From contig NZ_PPQH01000038.1 in assembly GCF_002902385.1 (NCBI RefSeq), forward strand, positions 1 through 36,827: a DNA stretch of 36,827 bases. Direction: 5' to 3'. The position numbers and the translations under genes were made by a program. This document shows, piece after piece, positions 27,328 to 36,249 of the stretch. The first letter of the stretch is position 1. Each line of letters opens with the position of its first letter. Under the pieces are notes generated by a model, which was not told where the DNA came from, did not search any database, and saw only the letters and a list, made by a program, of their open reading frames with translations. Source of the DNA: Staphylococcus intermedius NCTC 11048. Its GTDB lineage: Bacteria; Bacillota; Bacilli; Staphylococcales; Staphylococcaceae.

Positions 27328-28023
27328 ATGACAAATCAATATACGTATAACGAACAACAAAATCATCATGCGTTTAACAACGATTTAAACAAGACTCAAA
27401 AACCATTTAAGCGTACGGTTGAAAAAGTATTAAGTTGGATAGGCATTGTATTACACATTATTTGGATTGTGGCATTAGTCGGTTTAGTTCAATTGATTCA
27501 AACGCCAGAATTCCAACAAGAAATCGAAGCAACAGGCCAAGATATGTCACAGTTAGATTATTTAGGTCCAAGTTCATTTCTACTGCCACTCATTCCAGTC
27601 CTCTTTGCGATTGTAGCAGTGTTTATTTTTAAAAAGAACATTTTAGCAGGTATTCTTTTAATTTTAGCAGCTGTAACGGGTGTATTTCTAAGTGTTAGCC
27701 TCATTGCTGGGTTACTCTGGTTGATTGCAGGTATTATGCTTATTGTACGTAAACCTAAACGTCAAGATGCGATGATGTATCATGATCCAAACCATTCAAA
27801 CGGTGTCAATCGTCAGCAAACAACAACGGATCCATATGTTTATGGACAAGAGACAACAAAATCAGTGAATGACGAACAGCGTGTTGAACGTGAATCAGAT
27901 TTTAAACCAGAAACCCATCATGAAGAGCGTAATGGATTCGAACAAAATGTTAGAGATGATTCAACAGATGTGAAAAAAGACCTGAATGAAAATAAGGACG
28001 ATTCAGAAGACCGTCTTCGTTAA
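27328..28023 (+). CDS. DUF4064-like membrane protein, neighbour and probable paralogue of AuxB
   Basis: A 231-residue protein with hydrophobic segments at about 35-58, 82-101 and one or two within 105-142, then a hydrophilic acidic tail (about 145-231) rich in Asp, Glu and Asn. KRTVEKVLSWIGIVLHIIW resembles the start of the AuxB membrane part. The arrangement of membrane helices followed by a charged tail is also the same, so the two look like diverged duplicates. The function is unknown. A strong AAGGAGG lies before ATG 27328, and it has its own terminator on each side. Confidence 0.75.
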   Translation: MTNQYTYNEQQNHHAFNNDLNKTQKPFKRTVEKVLSWIGIVLHIIWIVALVGLVQLIQTPEFQQEIEATGQDMSQLDYLGPSSFLLPLIPVLFAIVAVFIFKKNILAGILLILAAVTGVFLSVSLIAGLLWLIAGIMLIVRKPKRQDAMMYHDPNHSNGVNRQQTTTDPYVYGQETTKSVNDEQRVERESDFKPETHHEERNGFEQNVRDDSTDVKKDLNENKDDSEDRLR

Positions 28024-28027
28024 TAAT

Positions 28028-28078
28028 AAAAAACTCAAGTGTGTTTGGACAATATCCTGGCATACTTGAGTTTTTTTA
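28028..28078. terminator. Terminator after the DUF4064-like gene
   Basis: ACTCAAGTGTG pairs with CATACTTGAGT (10 bp with one mismatch) around a 17-base loop, with A run before and TTTTTTT after. Confidence 0.85.
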
Positions 28079-28153
28079 ATTTAGCGCGATAGTGTTGTCA
28101 CATGCGATATTGTTCATACATTTGAGTCGTCATGAGCGGTGTGAGCTACAAAT

Positions 28154-28203
28154 AAAAAAAGACAGGTATGGGACATGTAGCATTCCCAGCGCCTATCTTT
28201 TTA
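28154..28203 (-). terminator. Terminator for the minus-strand UPF0637 gene
   Basis: AAAAAGACAGG pairs with CCTATCTTTTT, with an inner GGGA / TCCC. Read on the minus strand a seven-T run follows. The inner arm holds another GGGACAT motif (28170-28176). Confidence 0.7.
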
Positions 28204-28223
28204 AGGACTTATAGCGATTGATG

Positions 28224-28835
28224 TTATTGATAAAATTTTAATAACTGTTCAAATGTATCTTCCAAAAATGCGATGAAAGCGCGGTCTGATTTCAAGTGTT
28301 CAGATTTTGGCGTAATCGCACGGGCAACAAAAAACTCACCTTTTTTCACGTTTTTCGCACGTGTGATGCCTTTTACAATTTCTTCTTTCGACATGTCTTG
28401 AATACGTGATTTCGCTGGTTGCATATGGTCTAATGAAATTTGGAAGTCTTCTGGCAAGTTCATAATGGTATCTAACTTTTGCTCGAATACTTTGACATCC
28501 TCTGCCTTATTTGGATCCTCATGCATCACGCCGTACATCACAAATAAATGGTCTTCAAACAAGCCAATTTGGAAATGAGGCATCATTTTATAACCACGCT
28601 TATTCGTCGCAAATGCCACCCATGTGTCTTTAGGTGGATTTACTTTACGACGTGCGTGTTTCGCGACATGTGCATAAAATGTTTCACCTGTTACCGTTTC
28701 TAGATAATCCGTAAAATAGTCACCTAAAGCATTCAGTTGAGGACGAATTTGCTTTTCAAGTCCTTCCATACGTGCGTCAAGTCCGTCTATTTGAAAAACT
28801 TTAAAATCTTTTGGTTTAAATATGTATTTGGTCAT
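28224..28835 (-). CDS. UPF0637 (DUF1054, YktB-type) protein
   Basis: A 203-residue soluble protein of the UPF0637/DUF1054 family. It starts [23 protein letters not shown] and keeps [33 protein letters not shown] (about 70-103; key residues W, P-H-F-Q-I-G-L) and DHMQPAKSR. The function is unknown. In B. subtilis yktB is also near suhB. The ribosome binding site AAGGAGGT is strong. It is transcribed away from suhB. Confidence 0.88.
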   Translation of the reverse strand: MTKYIFKPKDFKVFQIDGLDARMEGLEKQIRPQLNALGDYFTDYLETVTGETFYAHVAKHARRKVNPPKDTWVAFATNKRGYKMMPHFQIGLFEDHLFVMYGVMHEDPNKAEDVKVFEQKLDTIMNLPEDFQISLDHMQPAKSRIQDMSKEEIVKGITRAKNVKKGEFFVARAITPKSEHLKSDRAFIAFLEDTFEQLLKFYQ

Positions 28836-28952
28836 GAATTTACCTCCTTGGCGTATGTCTATGAAATTGATTTAATTGTAGCATATTACAGTCGTTTGAA
28901 CATTTAAATTGAACCAAATTAGTGTATAATGAATGCAATAGGAGTGAGGCAA

Positions 28953-29771
28953 ATGCATTTATATGATTATGCGAAAAGTCTAGTATTAGAAGCGGGGAAT
29001 AATGTTCGAAAATGGATGGTGGAAGACCTCGCTATAGAAGAAAAGTCAAACCCCAATGATCTCGTTACAAATGTAGATAAAGCGATTGAACAATTTATCG
29101 TACAACAAATTCAGGAAAGTTATCCGCATCATCGCATTATTGGTGAAGAAGGGCACGGTCATGATATTACGTCTACAGAAGGTGTCGTTTGGGTCATTGA
29201 TCCAATCGATGGGACGCTTAATTTTATTCATCAACGTGAGAATTTTGCGATTTCAGTAGGTATTTTTAAAGATGGCGTACCGTATGCAGGTTTTGTATAT
29301 GATGTGATGGCTGATTTATTATATCACGCTAAAGTGGGTCATGGTGCTTACATTAATCAAAATGAGATTCCACAATTAGAGGGCACACGCGTCCGTGAAA
29401 GTATTATCGGAATGAATCCGAACTGGTTAACGAAACCGATTTTAAGCTCTATCTTACAACCGATCATTAGTGATTCGAGAAGTGCGCGTGCATACGGTTC
29501 AGCTGCATTGGAAATTGTTTATGTTGCGACAGGGCAACTTGCAGCCTATTTAACACCAAGACTACAGCCATGGGACTATGCAGGAGGAATGGTGATTTTA
29601 AACGAAGTGGGTGGTGTGGCAACTAACTTTGCAGGAGAGTCGTTATCAATCACTGCGCCAAACTCTATTTTAATGGGAAATGCGCAAGTCCATGAAGAAA
29701 TCAGACAAGACTATTTGCAAAATTATGATCATGTGTTGACCGCTTTACAACAAAAGTTTAAACGCAAATAA
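28953..29771 (+). CDS. suhB: Inositol monophosphatase family protein
   Basis: A 272-residue metal-dependent phosphatase of the inositol monophosphatase/SuhB family. The metal-binding signatures are GEEGHG near residue 69, DPIDGTLNFIHQ near 87 and PWDYAGG near 205; the order and spacing fit the family. The natural substrate in staphylococci is not known; myo-inositol phosphate or another sugar phosphate is possible. ATG 28953 is chosen because AGGAGTGAGG precedes it and the family starts right before the first helix; an upstream in-frame ATG at 28929 lies within the promoter region (TATAAT 28925-28930). Confidence 0.92.
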   Translation: MHLYDYAKSLVLEAGNNVRKWMVEDLAIEEKSNPNDLVTNVDKAIEQFIVQQIQESYPHHRIIGEEGHGHDITSTEGVVWVIDPIDGTLNFIHQRENFAISVGIFKDGVPYAGFVYDVMADLLYHAKVGHGAYINQNEIPQLEGTRVRESIIGMNPNWLTKPILSSILQPIISDSRSARAYGSAALEIVYVATGQLAAYLTPRLQPWDYAGGMVILNEVGGVATNFAGESLSITAPNSILMGNAQVHEEIRQDYLQNYDHVLTALQQKFKRK

Positions 29772-29808
29772 ATTTTAAGTTATGACAACTAACATCATTC
29801 GAATACAT

Positions 29809-29849
29809 ACATCGCTACAAGGACATTCAATGTGTAGCGATGTTTTTTT
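29809..29849 (+). terminator. Terminator of suhB
   Basis: A perfect 11-bp stem ACATCGCTACA / TGTAGCGATGT with a 13-base loop is followed by TTTTTT. Confidence 0.9.
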
Positions 29850-29881
29850 GAGTGGAAAACGGGCAATAATGATAGTGAAAT

Positions 29882-29922
29882 AAAAAAGAGAGTGCCTATG
29901 AGCAATCGTCAGGCATTCTCTT
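29882..29922 (-). terminator. Terminator of the minus-strand DUF5325 gene
   Basis: AAGAGAGTGCCT pairs with AGGCATTCTCTT (12 bp with one wobble). On the minus strand a six-T run follows. Confidence 0.75.
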
Positions 29923-30001
29923 ATGTCATCGTATATCAACCTCGTCACTGGCGCATAATGTTGCGAGAGTGATGGGATATCAAGGGACGCATTTGATTCA
30001 G

Positions 30002-30187
30002 TTATAACCAATCATTTTCACGATATTTCTTTTTTAATGTAAAGCCAACACCAAATGTAACGACCATTAAGATAAACGTCACAATCATCCAAAAAATGTT
30101 TGTTGCAGCAATAGCAAAGCTAAACATCGTTAAAAAGAATACAGCGATGATTGCAAGAATTAAAAAAATGGATTGAGATTTTTTCAT
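30002..30187 (-). CDS. DUF5325 small membrane protein
   Basis: A 61-residue protein with two membrane helices (about 6-27 and 31-51) and a basic C-terminal tail (KKKYRENDWL). It matches the DUF5325/YlaF type in size, topology and position, divergent from typA as ylaF adjoins typA (ylaG) in B. subtilis. The function is unknown. The site GAGGTGGG precedes the ATG. Confidence 0.75.
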   Translation of the reverse strand: MKKSQSIFLILAIIAVFFLTMFSFAIAATNIFWMIVTFILMVVTFGVGFTLKKKYRENDWL

Positions 30188-30203
30188 TATCAGCCCACCT
30201 CAC

Positions 30204-30233
30204 TGTTTCTTCATTCCATTTCTATGATATAAT
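30204..30233 (+). promoter_or_regulatory. Candidate typA promoter
   Basis: A perfect -10 TATAAT (30228-30233) lies 18 bases after TGTTTC (30204-30209), a weak -35, and 51 bases before the typA start. Confidence 0.4.
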
Positions 30234-30283
30234 AAACGAGTTGTAAAAGAAAGTGATAATTTACCCGAGAAAGGAATTACAGT

Positions 30284-32131
30284 ATGACAAAATTTAGAGA
30301 AGATGTTCGTAACATTGCGATTATCGCTCACGTAGACCATGGTAAAACAACTTTGGTTGATGAATTATTAAAACAATCCGGTATTTTTAGAGAAAATGAA
30401 CGTGTAGAAGAACGTGCGATGGACTCAAATGATTTGGAGAGAGAACGCGGTATTACAATTTTAGCGAAAAATACTGCCGTTGACTATAAAGATACGAGAA
30501 TCAATATTTTAGATACGCCAGGACACGCCGACTTTGGTGGAGAAGTAGAACGTATTATGAAAATGGTGGATGGTGTTGTATTAGTCGTTGACGCATATGA
30601 GGGGACAATGCCACAAACGCGTTTCGTATTGAAAAAAGCGTTAGAACAAAACTTAAAACCTGTTGTCGTTGTGAATAAAATTGATAAACCTTCAGCCCGT
30701 CCGGAAGGGGTTGTCGATGAAGTATTAGATTTATTTATTGAATTAGACGCCAATGATGAGCAGCTTGATTTCCCTGTTGTATATGCTTCAGCCATTAACG
30801 GTACAGCAAGCTTAGATCCAGAGAAACAAGACGAAAATATGCAAAGCCTATACGAAACGATTTTAGAATATGTGCCAGCACCAGTGGACAACAGAGATGA
30901 ACCATTACAGTTCCAACCTGCCTTATTAGATTATAACGATTATGTAGGACGTATCGGTATCGGTCGTATTTTCAGAGGAACGATGCGTGTCGGTGAAAGT
31001 GTATCCTTAATTAAATTAGACGGCTCAGTGAAAAACTTCCGTGTAACAAAAATATTCGGTTATTTCGGTCTGAAACGTGAAGAAATCCAAGAAGCATATG
31101 CTGGAGACCTTATTGCAGTATCGGGTATGGAAGACATTAACGTAGGTGAAACGATTACACCACAAGATCACCAAGATGCATTACCAGTGTTACGTATTGA
31201 TGAACCAACACTTGAGATGACATTTAGAGTGAACAACTCTCCATTTGCTGGACGTGAAGGACAATTTGTGACAGCACGTCAAATCCAAGAACGTCTAGAC
31301 AATCAATTAGAAACAGATGTGTCATTAAAGGTTACACCAACAGATTCACCAGATGCGTGGACTGTTGCCGGTCGTGGTGAGTTACACTTGTCAATTTTAA
31401 TTGAAAATATGCGTCGTGAAGGTTTTGAATTACAAGTTTCTAAACCGCAAGTCATTTTAAAAGACATTGATGGCGTATTACACGAGCCATTTGAACGTGT
31501 ACAAACGGAAGTACCAGAAGAATATGCCGGTGCGATTATTGAATCTTTAGGTCAACGTAAAGGTGAAATGGTCGATATGGTAACGACTGATAATGGTTTA
31601 ACACGTCTTATCTTTAACGTACCTGCCCGTGGCTTAATCGGTTATACGACGGAATTTATGTCAATGACTCGTGGTTACGGTATCATCAACCATACATTTG
31701 ATGAATTTAGACCACGCATTAAAGGACGTATCGGTGGACGTCGTAATGGTGTACTTGTTTCTATGGATCAAGGTTCAGCGAGTGAGTATGCGATTTTAGG
31801 ACTTGAAGACCGCGGTATCAACTTTATGGAACCAGGTACAGAAGTGTATGAAGGTATGATCGTTGGACAAAACAACCGTGAAAATGATTTGACAGTGAAT
31901 ATTACAAAAGTTAAACATCAAACAAACGTGCGTTCAGCGACAAAAGACCAAACTGAAACGATGAAGAAACCACGTAAATTATCATTGGAAGAAGCTTTAG
32001 AATTCATTAATGATGACGAGCTTGTGGAAGTAACACCAGAAAATGTACGTTTAAGAAAGAGAATCTTAAACAAAGGTCAACGTGAAAAAGAAGCCAAACG
32101 TATTAAACAAATGATGGAATCAGAAGAATAA
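30284..32131 (+). CDS. typA: Ribosome-associated translational GTPase TypA/BipA
   Basis: TypA is a GTPase of the elongation-factor family that binds the ribosome and helps growth or ribosome assembly under stress such as cold. The 615-residue length is standard. G-domain motifs are AHVDHGKTT (15-23), RGITI in switch I (near 54), DTPGHADFGGE (near 77) and NKIDKP (near 131). Domains related to EF-G domains II, III and V follow, with a unique C-terminal domain that includes RGLIGYTTEFMSMTRGYG and ends in a Lys/Arg-rich tail. The gene is alone, with its own promoter and terminator. Confidence 0.97.
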   Translation: MTKFREDVRNIAIIAHVDHGKTTLVDELLKQSGIFRENERVEERAMDSNDLERERGITILAKNTAVDYKDTRINILDTPGHADFGGEVERIMKMVDGVVLVVDAYEGTMPQTRFVLKKALEQNLKPVVVVNKIDKPSARPEGVVDEVLDLFIELDANDEQLDFPVVYASAINGTASLDPEKQDENMQSLYETILEYVPAPVDNRDEPLQFQPALLDYNDYVGRIGIGRIFRGTMRVGESVSLIKLDGSVKNFRVTKIFGYFGLKREEIQEAYAGDLIAVSGMEDINVGETITPQDHQDALPVLRIDEPTLEMTFRVNNSPFAGREGQFVTARQIQERLDNQLETDVSLKVTPTDSPDAWTVAGRGELHLSILIENMRREGFELQVSKPQVILKDIDGVLHEPFERVQTEVPEEYAGAIIESLGQRKGEMVDMVTTDNGLTRLIFNVPARGLIGYTTEFMSMTRGYGIINHTFDEFRPRIKGRIGGRRNGVLVSMDQGSASEYAILGLEDRGINFMEPGTEVYEGMIVGQNNRENDLTVNITKVKHQTNVRSATKDQTETMKKPRKLSLEEALEFINDDELVEVTPENVRLRKRILNKGQREKEAKRIKQMMESEE

Positions 32132-32183
32132 TTAAAAATTTAAGTGTGTGTTTTAAATCAAAAGGATACACTGAATGATATGA

Positions 32184-32219
32184 AAAGCAATCGCATTCAA
32201 TGAGTGCGGTTGTTTTTTA
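32184..32219 (+). terminator. Terminator of typA
   Basis: CAATCGCA pairs with TGCGGTTG (one wobble), loop about nine bases, followed by TTTTTT. Confidence 0.85.
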
Positions 32220-32515
32220 TGTTGGTATGATGAAAATGTGCGCCCTCTCATTTACAATAAAGTAATAAATGTGAGTCTTGACGTGTTTATTCACATATAT
32301 GAATTGTATTTTTTATACCGATATTCCGAATAAGTTATATTTTTAATCAAACTCTCAATATATTTAAACTACAAAATCAATTATTAAGTCTCGGGAATTA
32401 AAAAGGTATATTAATTAGTATGTTTTAGAAGTAATTTCATTTTTAAGCTAATTATTTTGTTTTTCATAGTCGATATATTAAAATGAAGGCAGTTAATGAG
32501 TAGGAGGGAAATACA
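32220..32515. other. Long AT-rich leader of the Old Yellow Enzyme gene
   Basis: No gene was found. Two small palindromes are present: ATTCA-CATATA-TGAAT (32289-32304) and TATTC-C-GAATA (32322-32332). A likely promoter, TTGTTT (32457-32462), 16 bases, TAAAAT (32479-32484), lies 31 bases before the GTG start. Confidence 0.45.
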
Positions 32516-33643
32516 GTGAACAAAAAGTATGAAAAATTATTTGAAACACTTGAATTACCCAACGGAACAACATTAAGAAATCGTTTCGTTTTAGCACCTA
32601 TGACACACACATTATCTCATGATGATGGCACTGCCTCAGATGTCGAATTGGATTATATGGAATCTCGCTCAAAGGATGTCGGTTTAGCCATTACAGCAGC
32701 AACTTATGTCAATGAAGAGGGGAAAGCATTTCCAGGAGAACCATCTATTTCTAAAGAGGAAGATCTTGAGGGCTTAAGAGCACTTGCAAAAAGAATGAAA
32801 AAAGGTGGCGCAAAAGCGATTGTACAAATCCATCATGGTGGTGCGAAAGGCTTACCTGAATGGGTACCCCAAGGTGACGTTAAAGCGCCAAGTGCTGTTT
32901 CAACTGTCGGCTTCGGTCATACTGAACCACATGATGCACGTGAAATGGCTGCAGAAGAAATTGATCAAATGATTAACGACTTCGGTAAAGCAACTTCACT
33001 TGCGATTCAGGCTGGATTTGATGGTGTGGAAATTCACGGGGCTAACCACTACATTATCGAACAATTCCAATCACCGTATTACAACCGTCGTGATGACAAA
33101 TGGAAAGATTTATTTGCTGTACCTAATGCAATTGCAGATGAAGTATTACGTGTAGCTAAAGAAGAAGGACCTAAAGACTTTATTGTTGGTTACCGTTTTT
33201 CACCTGAAGAAGCAGAAGATCCAGGTATTACAATGGATAACACTGAAAAATTAGTCAAACATTTAATCAAAAAGCCACTCGATTATTTGCACGTATCATT
33301 AATGAATGTGCATTCCGTTGTACGACGTGGTGAACATGAAGGTCAAAAACGTGTTGATCTGATCTTAGATTGGATGGAAGACCGTATGCCACTTATCGCA
33401 ATCGGTTCTGTATTCTCAGCAGATGACGCGTTAAGTGCCATCGATACAGGTGTGCCTTTAATTGCGATGGGTCGTGGATTGTTATTTGACGAAAATTTCA
33501 TTAGTAAAATTCGAGAAGGTCGGGAAAGTGAAATAATTTCTTACTTCGATCCTGAAAGAGAAGACCATCACAACATGCCATATTTATTATGGAAAGCATT
33601 TGCTGATCAATTTTATCCATATCCGAAAAAACCTCAGGCATAA
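32516..33643 (+). CDS. Old Yellow Enzyme-type NADH-dependent flavin oxidoreductase
   Basis: A 375-residue FMN-dependent reductase of the Old Yellow Enzyme family, YqiG/NemA type, which reduces activated double bonds or electrophiles with NAD(P)H. The TIM-barrel pattern is clear: RNRFVLAPMTH near residue 22, VQIHHGGAKG near 103 with the substrate-side His, the GFDGVEIHGANHYIIEQF segment near 174 with the His-x-x-x-x-x-x-x-x-Q-F signature, NRRDD, and C-terminal MGRGLLFD for FMN phosphate. Translation starts at GTG 32516 after AGGAGGG. The physiological substrate is unknown. I do not recall this gene between typA and ylaI in S. aureus or B. subtilis, so it may be an insertion in this lineage. 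Confidence 0.92.
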   Translation: MNKKYEKLFETLELPNGTTLRNRFVLAPMTHTLSHDDGTASDVELDYMESRSKDVGLAITAATYVNEEGKAFPGEPSISKEEDLEGLRALAKRMKKGGAKAIVQIHHGGAKGLPEWVPQGDVKAPSAVSTVGFGHTEPHDAREMAAEEIDQMINDFGKATSLAIQAGFDGVEIHGANHYIIEQFQSPYYNRRDDKWKDLFAVPNAIADEVLRVAKEEGPKDFIVGYRFSPEEAEDPGITMDNTEKLVKHLIKKPLDYLHVSLMNVHSVVRRGEHEGQKRVDLILDWMEDRMPLIAIGSVFSADDALSAIDTGVPLIAMGRGLLFDENFISKIREGRESEIISYFDPEREDHHNMPYLLWKAFADQFYPYPKKPQA

Positions 33644-33663
33644 GCTGAGATAATTGATATAAC

Positions 33664-33713
33664 AAAGGCGAATCGCATGCACGTCATTCACGTGTCTGCC
33701 ATTCGCCTTTTGC
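33664..33713. terminator. Convergent-end terminator
   Basis: A perfect 10-bp stem AAAGGCGAAT / ATTCGCCTTT encloses an inner hairpin CACGT-CATTC-ACGTG. T runs are short on both sides. It lies between two convergent genes and may serve both. Confidence 0.7.
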
Positions 33714-33793
33714 TATTGTTAATTATATCGCTTATGAAATAGGTTGGTGTTGGGACATGAGTTTCCCCAGTCTTTACATTTTATGCGAAAGCG

Positions 33794-33997
33794 TTAGTCC
33801 TTTTCATGATAGCCATCAGCGGCTTTATTATCATTTGTGGAAAAAATAGGTGGTCGCTGTTTCGGTGTATCAAGACGACTCTTACATTCATCGCACATAA
33901 ACGTTTTAATTGGATTATTTTTCAGACGTTTCGCTAATCGTGTATTTTCATCTAACAAAACTTCAGTGTCACATATGATGCAAGTGACTTTACGCAT
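33794..33997 (-). CDS. ylaI: YlaI-type zinc-ribbon protein (DUF2197)
   Basis: A 67-residue protein with two CxxC knuckles, Cys6/Cys9 and Cys35/Cys38, forming a likely zinc ribbon. It matches YlaI (DUF2197) in size and in the CIICD...CDECK pattern. The function is unknown. It follows the YlaL-type gene by one base; the site GAGGTG (34006-34011 on the minus strand) lies inside that gene's end, so the two are coupled. GGGACAT occurs in the gap after it (33752-33758). Confidence 0.82.
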   Translation of the reverse strand: MRKVTCIICDTEVLLDENTRLAKRLKNNPIKTFMCDECKSRLDTPKQRPPIFSTNDNKAADGYHEKD

Positions 33998-33998
33998 T

Positions 33999-34481
33999 TT
34001 AGAACACCTCTATATGTGTGACGTGCTTGAAAACATAAGCATAACCTTCATCTAAAGTATAAACAAAACTATCTACACCATTATCTTGGTAAAGACGTTT
34101 GCCATCTTTTGCGAATTGAAAGAAAAGATAAGGCAAAAGGTCGAATGGCACATCGATATGCGCTTCATCATTTGATAGTCGAATGGTCGTTACGTTTTCT
34201 AAAGGTTCTGCGTTTTTGAAAAAGGGTGTCATATTCATCGCAAATGAACCTTTTAATACAGCACGCTTTTTATATTCAATTTCAGAATTTAAAGTAGGTG
34301 GATTCGTTTGACCTTCTAAAATGGCACGATTCCATTCTCTGTTATCATCAAACTCAATCGGTTTTTGCCCCTCAAAAATACCTTTTTCTAAATCCTCAAG
34401 TGAGATTTTTCGATCGTCAAAAATCCACGTCGTACTATCGAGTGTAATTGGAAATTTAACGTCACCTTTTATTTGAATCAT
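33999..34481 (-). CDS. ylaL: YlaL-type conserved protein, unknown function
   Basis: A 160-residue soluble protein without signal or membrane segment. Visible pieces are an N-terminal strand-rich part (MIQIKGDVKFPITLD), the acidic WIFDDRKISLEDL, and the C-terminal VDSFVYTLDEGYAYVF. I name it YlaL because the B. subtilis order ylaI ... ylaL ... ylaN-ftsW is mirrored here; sequence recognition alone is moderate. The product has no recognisable catalytic motif. It is the first gene of a two-gene unit with ylaI. Confidence 0.6.
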   Translation of the reverse strand: MIQIKGDVKFPITLDSTTWIFDDRKISLEDLEKGIFEGQKPIEFDDNREWNRAILEGQTNPPTLNSEIEYKKRAVLKGSFAMNMTPFFKNAEPLENVTTIRLSNDEAHIDVPFDLLPYLFFQFAKDGKRLYQDNGVDSFVYTLDEGYAYVFKHVTHIEVF

Positions 34482-34552
34482 TTGTATGCACTCCCTCAGT
34501 TTAGCTACGTATATTTTAACATACTTGTCCTAGAGCGTATGCCAAATTTACT

Positions 34553-34581
34553 TGCTTTTTAACAATCGATGAGATAAACTT
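34553..34581 (+). promoter_or_regulatory. Candidate ylaN promoter
   Basis: TTGCTT (34553-34558), a 17-base spacer and TAAACT (34576-34581) lie 36 bases before the ylaN ATG. Confidence 0.4.
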
Positions 34582-34617
34582 TTTACATAAGAAGAAAATT
34601 AATAGGGGGACTATGTC

Positions 34618-34893
34618 ATGAGCAAGCAACAACAAATGAGCAATGCTGCATATGACCAACTGAATAAAGACGCAGATCGTATTTTACAACTCATTAAAGT
34701 TCAAATAGACAATCTAACACTACCACAATGTCCTTTATACGAGGAAGTTTTAGATACTCAGATGTATGGTTTACAAAAAGAGGTCGACTTTGCAGTGAAT
34801 CTTGGACTTGTAAGCGAAGAAGATGGCAAGAAGTTAATGTTACGTTTAGAGAAAGAATTATCAAAATTACACGAAGCATTTACTCGCGTTTAA
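34618..34893 (+). CDS. ylaN: YlaN (UPF0358) protein
   Basis: A 91-residue, mostly helical cytosolic protein of the UPF0358/YlaN family. In S. aureus YlaN has been reported to bind iron(II) and relieve Fur repression, and the gene is essential in B. subtilis under usual conditions. The product keeps the family patterns [31 protein letters not shown] (positions about 18-49; key residues C and P) and [16 protein letters not shown]. It lies 68 bases before ftsW with only a weak hairpin between, so part of the transcription may run on into ftsW. Confidence 0.93.
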   Translation: MSKQQQMSNAAYDQLNKDADRILQLIKVQIDNLTLPQCPLYEEVLDTQMYGLQKEVDFAVNLGLVSEEDGKKLMLRLEKELSKLHEAFTRV

Positions 34894-34895
34894 TA

Positions 34896-34925
34896 GTTGC
34901 TATCTATATTAATAGCACGTTTTTT
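34896..34925 (+). terminator. Weak terminator or attenuator between ylaN and ftsW
   Basis: TGCTAT pairs with ATAGCA (6 bp) with an eight-base loop and is followed by TTTTTT. The short AT-rich stem suggests partial read-through. Confidence 0.5.
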
Positions 34926-34961
34926 CGACGCCTAAGTGCGAGAATTGGATGATTGACACAT

Positions 34962-36194
34962 ATGAATAATATGAAAAGACTATTTCGGTATATTTTGAGA
35001 TCTTCTAAATATATCGATTTTCCATTATTAATCACATATCTTGCACTCTGTTTTATTGGATTAACCATGGTCTATAGTGCAAGTATGGTCGCAGCAACGA
35101 GAGGGACACTTACAGGAGGTATTCCTGTTGCAGGTACATATTTTTATACGAGACAACTCATATATGTGATTGTCGGATTTTTTATTGTGTTTTTTATGGC
35201 CTATATTATGGACGTAAAAATATTAAAACAACGTAATGTCCAACTTGGAATGATGGGAATCATGCTCGCACTGCTTTTTGCGACATTATTATTTGGTAGT
35301 GAGATTAACGGTTCGAGAAGTTGGCTGAAGTTAGGATTTATGAACTTACAAGCATCTGAACTATTGAAGATTGCTATCATACTTTACGTCCCATATATTA
35401 TAGAAAGAAAGCGCTACGAAATTCAGCGACAGCCTACTGTCATTTTGTGGCCGATTGCATTTGTCGGTTTTTGTCTTGGCCTCGTCTTATTACAAAAAGA
35501 TGTGGGTCAAACATTGTTGATAGGCGGTATATTTTTTAGCATTATCGTTTATTCTGGGATTGGTGTTAAAAACTTGATTAAAATCGGTTCATACGCGATG
35601 TTAGCTTTAGTTGTCGTGATTTTAATTATTGTGATATTCCGTATTAATATTTTACCATCATATTTAACAGCACGTTTTAGCGCGTTGGAAAACCCATTTA
35701 ATTATGAGTCTGGCATTGGTTACCATTTATCGAATTCGCTACTCGCTATTGGTAATGGTGGACTGTTTGGACGAGGATTAGGCAACAGTATCATGAAACT
35801 AGGTTACTTACCTGAACCGCATACAGACTTTATTTTTGCGATTATTAGTGAAGAACTTGGTTTCGTTGGGGCTTTTATCGTGTTAGCCATGATTTTCTTT
35901 ATCGTCTATCGCGCTTTCGAATTAGCTTCACGTACATCATCATACTTCTACAAATTAGTATGTGTCGGGATTGCGAGTTATATCGCTTTACAAACATTTG
36001 TTAACTTAGGTGGTATTTCAGGTTTGATTCCGTTAACTGGTGTACCGCTCCCATTTATCAGTTTTGGAGGGTCATCGATGCTTAGTTTAAGTATCGCAAT
36101 GGGTCTGTTACTCATTATTGCGAAACAGATTAAATATGATGATGCGAAACAACGCTACATGAAAAAGCAACAAGCCCAAATGAGACGTTATTAA
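34962..36194 (+). CDS. ftsW: SEDS peptidoglycan glycosyltransferase FtsW
   Basis: FtsW polymerises septal peptidoglycan together with a class B penicillin-binding protein. The 410-residue product has about ten membrane segments. Family features include MVYSAS near residue 31, INGSRSWLKLGFMNLQASELLK near 111 (positions about 111-132), LLQKDVGQTLL near 170 and the extracellular loop LGYLPEPHTDFIFAIISEELG near 280, which holds the Asp equivalent to the catalytic residue. The C-terminal GVPLPFISFGGSS is the SEDS signature. The start is uncertain: ATG 34962 is chosen over TTG 34953 and ATG 34971; the ribosome binding site is poor (GGATGA). Confidence 0.95.
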   Translation: MNNMKRLFRYILRSSKYIDFPLLITYLALCFIGLTMVYSASMVAATRGTLTGGIPVAGTYFYTRQLIYVIVGFFIVFFMAYIMDVKILKQRNVQLGMMGIMLALLFATLLFGSEINGSRSWLKLGFMNLQASELLKIAIILYVPYIIERKRYEIQRQPTVILWPIAFVGFCLGLVLLQKDVGQTLLIGGIFFSIIVYSGIGVKNLIKIGSYAMLALVVVILIIVIFRINILPSYLTARFSALENPFNYESGIGYHLSNSLLAIGNGGLFGRGLGNSIMKLGYLPEPHTDFIFAIISEELGFVGAFIVLAMIFFIVYRAFELASRTSSYFYKLVCVGIASYIALQTFVNLGGISGLIPLTGVPLPFISFGGSSMLSLSIAMGLLLIIAKQIKYDDAKQRYMKKQQAQMRRY

Positions 36195-36217
36195 GTTGAA
36201 TACATGTACAAAGTATA

Positions 36218-36246
36218 AAACAGGTTGGGATGATTCCAGCCTGTTT
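36218..36246 (+). terminator. Terminator of ftsW
   Basis: AAACAGGTTGG pairs with CCAGCCTGTTT (11 bp with one wobble) and loop GATGATT. The downstream T content is modest. Confidence 0.65.
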
Positions 36247-36249
36247 CCT

